Shown: positions 53,891 through 56,959 of the stretch, piece by piece
How the letters are laid out: each line of letters starts with the position of its first letter
Position numbering within the stretch: position 1 is the first letter of the stretch
Assembly (NCBI GenBank): GCA_023647555.1
Contig: JALRLY010000273.1
Span: 67,551-124,509 of the forward strand
Length of the DNA stretch: 56,959 bases
Source of the DNA: Pancytospora philotis
Taxonomy: Eukaryota > Microsporidia
Direction: 5' to 3'
Position numbers and translations under genes: made by a program
Notes under the pieces: model-generated
Told to the model about the DNA's origin: nothing
Database searches by the model: none
Seen by the model: only the letters and a program-made list of their open reading frames with translations

Positions 53891-56242
53891 ATGCAAGTGC
53901 GGCAGTTCGTGAGAGCGTTGATGCTCACGGAGGTTTTTGTGGGCGCGCGCCTCAGCGCCATCCACATTGCGGACGTCCTTGAAAAGGCGTACGGACACGG
54001 TGAGTATGTGGACCCGGAGGGCCCGCTCAACATCATGAGGGGGCATCCCTGCGTCAACAATGGCATGATTACGAAGCAGTACAGGTTTTCAGCGCCGATG
54101 CGGCCCGGCTACAGCTCCACGGGTGATTGCGCGTACGCGAGGAATGCGCACGAAGACGGTGTTCGGAAGTTCCCATCTGATAGTGAGGCGATGGCGTACA
54201 TCGCAGAGCATTACACAGTCCTGAAATCCATGTTCACGGTCGATAACGAGATGGCGGTCGTTGATAAGAGCCCGCAGGCGCCCTTCTGGAATCTGTTCAG
54301 AAGCGAGCGCGGGAAATGCGTAGAGCTGTTTGCAGCGTTGCTGGTGCTTGCTGGCGGCGGGGACATTCGACTGCGCCAAGGCAGCGACGGCTGCTCAGAA
54401 GAGGGTAAGCAAAATGCCTCTCTCGTCATCTACGATGGTGCTACGTCCTTGCGTGCGTACGCGCTAGACCTAGATTTTGTCGACGCTGCCACCCTGGCGG
54501 CCGTGGAGTTCTTTGTCAAGCACGGCGGCGAGAGGGCGGGTCAGATAGCAGGCTACGGTCTCCACTACACCGACAGCCCGAGCTTCCTGATCCAGGCGTA
54601 CGTCTGCGAGTTCATCGAAGACCGCGATATTGCCGCGGGCACAGGGATCTTCGAGGCTGCGAAAGAGATCGTTGCAAAGCTCCCAGCAAATAGTTATGCT
54701 GCACACCGGGGACAGCGCTTCTTCACAAAGGACCGGAATTATGTGGGTGCGTACCTAGAGGGGTATAAGGCGCTCTACGATGCTGAGATGGGCTTCGATG
54801 AGGTGCAGCGTGCGCTGCTCATGCACTGGCAGAATTTTAGACATGAAAATTATAGCGGTGGAGACGATTCCAGGGGCACAGTCTCGACACTGCTCAAACT
54901 GTGTTATTGCCTGTGCTCGAACCCAGCAATCAACAGCTGGGACAGTCGGCTCCTAGACAGCCCGCAGAACGAGCTGCTCTGCGCGTTACGAGACTTCACC
55001 CGTACGGCCTTTGCTGCGTCGAACACGCTTAACATCAGGGACTATTTCCTGCGGACGGGCTGGGAGCGGGTAGGGAAGTACCATGCGGATTTTCTAGCGG
55101 TGGCCAAGACAAGGGCAGCCGCAAGTGAGGCCATCACAGACTGCTGCGCTGGAGACATCTCCGCCGGGCTTGTGACTGATCCGAAAAATTTTCTGGTGGT
55201 GCTCGCGTGGATCCTTGGCGAGCCTGAAGCGGAGCTCCGATCTCTGCAGCAGCTGCTGAATGAGGTCCTGAGCGATACGGGCCGCGCTTCTCACTGCAAA
55301 CAAATCAGCGCCCGCGTGACCCAGATGCTCGGTCCATTTTATGCCAACGCTATCAGGGCACATTTTGGTGTCTGGACGGCGGCTGACGGGACGCGCCACG
55401 GATCGCTCTGGCTTGTGCTGCATTCGGACCGTATCAGCGCAACGTATAAGTGTGTACTGAAGCTTGTCTTCAGGCCCGAAAAGGTATATATTATGTACGT
55501 GTCCCAGCAGACCACACTGAGTGACTGCCTGCGTGCTGCGTTTGTCTCGGCACTTGAGAAATTGCGCGTGCTTGGCAGATCCTCCAACACCGCGCTGTCT
55601 GCACCTGCGAACAGAGGATCGGATGGGCACAACAATTTCCCGCTGCATGCGTTGCTTCGAGAGTGTGTTGAGCGGTGCCTAGACCCTGTTGCGCATCGGG
55701 CCGTTTGTGACATGCACCTCGCGAAGGTGTCTGCAGCGAAGGATCCGCTGGCGCGCCACATCGCAATCAGCCACTGGATGGCGTACCAGCCGATGCTGTC
55801 GCTGGGCGAAATGGTAAAAGCAGGAGATCGGCTGCTTCCTGTATTTGAGGAGCTTCTGGCGCGGAGCACCGATGGTAGCGATGCTTCCGGGGCCGCGCTC
55901 GCCGCTGATAATCCGGTGGTGGCTGTGCTGGACAACATTCTGGGTAGCGTTGTAGCCTTCGACGACGCGCTGCGTTTCTTCGTCGTCGACGGCCTGCGCT
56001 ACTGTGTCAATGCGCGCACCGACCTTCTCCCGAGCACATTCTCATTCGCGGATACACCTCCGTGCTATGTGCAGGAGCTGGGCGAGTCTGCGTATGGCTG
56101 CTTCCTCGCCTGCTTGGCGAAGTACGATATGCCTGAGATATCAATCCGCCATATAGAGCGGTGTGCACGCAGCAGGATCCGGACTGGCAGTAGTGTGCAA
56201 GGTCCATTTCCCCTCCACGCTCACTCAACGCTGCTAGCCTAG
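53891..56242 (+). CDS. Family B paralogue 2, large unknown protein
   Basis: 783 aa, paralogue of the gene at 48168. It shares EGPLNIMRGHPCVNN (43-57), FAALLVLAGGG near 147-157 and YTDSPSFLIQAYVCE at 226-240. Like copy 1 it has a late block with ILGS, DDALRFFVV and YCVNARTDLLPS. The N-terminus (MQVRQFVRALMLTEVFVGAR) is amphipathic and partly hydrophobic. It is about 180 residues shorter than copy 1, mainly in the middle and at the C-terminus. The ATG at 53891 follows AAAATAATTTGCC and GTCC; a TTG five codons upstream extends the frame only artificially. No catalytic motif is visible. Confidence 0.75.
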   Translation: MQVRQFVRALMLTEVFVGARLSAIHIADVLEKAYGHGEYVDPEGPLNIMRGHPCVNNGMITKQYRFSAPMRPGYSSTGDCAYARNAHEDGVRKFPSDSEAMAYIAEHYTVLKSMFTVDNEMAVVDKSPQAPFWNLFRSERGKCVELFAALLVLAGGGDIRLRQGSDGCSEEGKQNASLVIYDGATSLRAYALDLDFVDAATLAAVEFFVKHGGERAGQIAGYGLHYTDSPSFLIQAYVCEFIEDRDIAAGTGIFEAAKEIVAKLPANSYAAHRGQRFFTKDRNYVGAYLEGYKALYDAEMGFDEVQRALLMHWQNFRHENYSGGDDSRGTVSTLLKLCYCLCSNPAINSWDSRLLDSPQNELLCALRDFTRTAFAASNTLNIRDYFLRTGWERVGKYHADFLAVAKTRAAASEAITDCCAGDISAGLVTDPKNFLVVLAWILGEPEAELRSLQQLLNEVLSDTGRASHCKQISARVTQMLGPFYANAIRAHFGVWTAADGTRHGSLWLVLHSDRISATYKCVLKLVFRPEKVYIMYVSQQTTLSDCLRAAFVSALEKLRVLGRSSNTALSAPANRGSDGHNNFPLHALLRECVERCLDPVAHRAVCDMHLAKVSAAKDPLARHIAISHWMAYQPMLSLGEMVKAGDRLLPVFEELLARSTDGSDASGAALAADNPVVAVLDNILGSVVAFDDALRFFVVDGLRYCVNARTDLLPSTFSFADTPPCYVQELGESAYGCFLACLAKYDMPEISIRHIERCARSRIRTGSSVQGPFPLHAHSTLLA

Positions 56243-56755
56243 CTCTGACCCGGTTTTAAGTAAATTTTGTCATCTGCCTTCATTTTGGCTAGAAACTTTC
56301 CGGGCTTGCAAAAGAAGGACCATCTTTTTCCACAATGTATATGATTAGCATAGTTCTACTCCATGCGCCTCAGCTTTGGAATTTTTCGGCACTGGTTCTA
56401 TCCTGTCGTCTTGCGCGACGCTGTTTCAGTATTCAAGTTAGGCGTTCTCCAGGATTTTTGAGCTCGATCGCCTAAGCGTACACCTAGACCGAATAGAGAT
56501 CTCGTTATCGCGCATGCGCATTTGCGGCGTTTCGTAGCTGCCCACCAGCCATGATATGCGACCTGTACTCGTTTCCTCTCTCGTTCAACACAATCGCTTA
56601 GACTGATAGCTTTGCAAGCGTGCTAATGTCGTAATCCAGCACTTCGCGTAGTGCCACAGGTGCAGACCGTGGACCGCCTCGTTGCTGCGCCGCACAAAGT
56701 AGTGATAAAACTTCTGATCGACGTTGATCACAAAAAATGGCGAAAAATTTACCCC
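56243..56755. other. Intergenic region ending in the promoter of a family C fragment
   Basis: 513 bp without a supported gene. The last 15 bp read AAAAATTTACCCC, identical in layout to the promoters of the intact family C genes. Confidence 0.5.
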
Positions 56756-56920
56756 ATGCGTTGCACAGCCAAGGTTTTATGGATTGCGACGTGCCTCGCG
56801 GCGCACATGTGGCGCAAGGCCGGATTACTGACAGATAAACAGGCTAGGTTTTTATGTTTAGATAGTTGTTTGTTTATTTTCTTTAAGTCCGATCATCCTT
56901 TAAGTCCGATCATCCTTTAA
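56756..56920 (+). pseudogene. Family C truncated copy (first 27 codons, then unrelated sequence)
   Basis: The frame opens right after AAAAATTTACCCC and encodes MRCTAKVLWIATCLAAHMWR then KAGLLTD, matching the N-termini of the two intact family C proteins. Homology stops abruptly at about 56836. The next 28 codons are Phe/Leu/Ser-rich, run into the 17-bp tandem repeat and end at a stop inside it. The gene has therefore lost about 395 codons. The promoter and signal-like N-terminus are preserved, so truncation by the repeat or by a recombination breakpoint is likely. An assembly break at the repeat is the alternative. Confidence 0.7.
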
Positions 56921-56959
56921 GTCCGATCATCCTTTAAGTCCGATCATCCTTTAAGTCCG
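56881..56959. repeat. 17-bp tandem minisatellite running off the right edge
   Basis: The unit CTTTAAGTCCGATCATC is repeated perfectly four times (56881-56948) plus 11 bp of a fifth copy. The array continues past the window end, so its size is unknown. Perfect identity between units suggests recent amplification or a contig end at an unresolved repeat. It directly follows the truncated family C gene. Confidence 0.95.

Noticed and set aside
1..56959. CRISPR arrays, bacterial operons and Shine-Dalgarno sites
   Set aside because: All recognised genes are eukaryotic, gene strands alternate, and no spacer-repeat array exists apart from the 17-bp minisatellite, which has no spacers.

Overview
The window looks like a piece of a compact, GC-rich nuclear genome from a microsporidian or a very close relative. 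The evidence is a set of plainly eukaryotic genes (Spt16, Rpb1, Skp1, Cdc25, Spt4, HP1, dolichol kinase, Tad3, two cytosolic ribosomal proteins) that are all intronless, mostly shorter than their yeast counterparts, and about 1.5 kb apart. Most start codons sit directly behind an AAATTT-like box and a CCC-like box, the kind of signal described in Encephalitozoon and other microsporidia. There is one nuclear-type tRNA-Lys(CTT). I cannot name the species.

Layout. Positions 1-780 hold the C-terminal end of a 5'-truncated non-LTR retrotransposon. Positions 844-15256 are core genes: SPT16, the divergent RPS16/RPL13 pair, SKP1, a large orphan, RPB1 and a NIPA-type transporter with a Cys-rich ectodomain. 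Positions 15592-19389 carry an HP1-like chromodomain protein and two paralogues of an unknown family (family C). Positions 19910-45918 are a dense core block: TATDN1-type hydrolase, CENP-C/Mif2, PSP1, coilin-like, degenerate ABC half-transporter, TAD3, coiled-coil protein, CHS7, SEC59, tRNA-Lys, CDC25, KIN17, LC8, DHFR, BAR protein, leucine aminopeptidase, homeobox, SPT4, Pho80-like cyclin, ArfGAP, UBX protein and several orphans. Positions 46544-56959 change character: two families (A and B) alternate A1-B1-A2-B2, followed by a truncated family C gene and a 17-bp minisatellite that runs off the window. This resembles a subtelomeric or other variable zone.

Functional themes. Transcription and chromatin: Rpb1 with a degenerate CTD, Spt16, Spt4, HP1, homeodomain protein. 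Cell cycle and kinetochore: Cdc25, cyclin, Skp1, CENP-C and possibly the coiled-coil protein. Secretory and wall biogenesis: Chs7, dolichol kinase, ArfGAP, BAR and UBX proteins. Families A, B and C appear to start with hydrophobic or signal-like N-termini and are candidates for secreted, lineage-specific proteins; that role is inferred, not shown.

Start codons were chosen where the AAATTT/CCC signal directly precedes an ATG. This often shortens the longest open frame and gives lengths that agree between paralogues (422 and 420 aa in family C).
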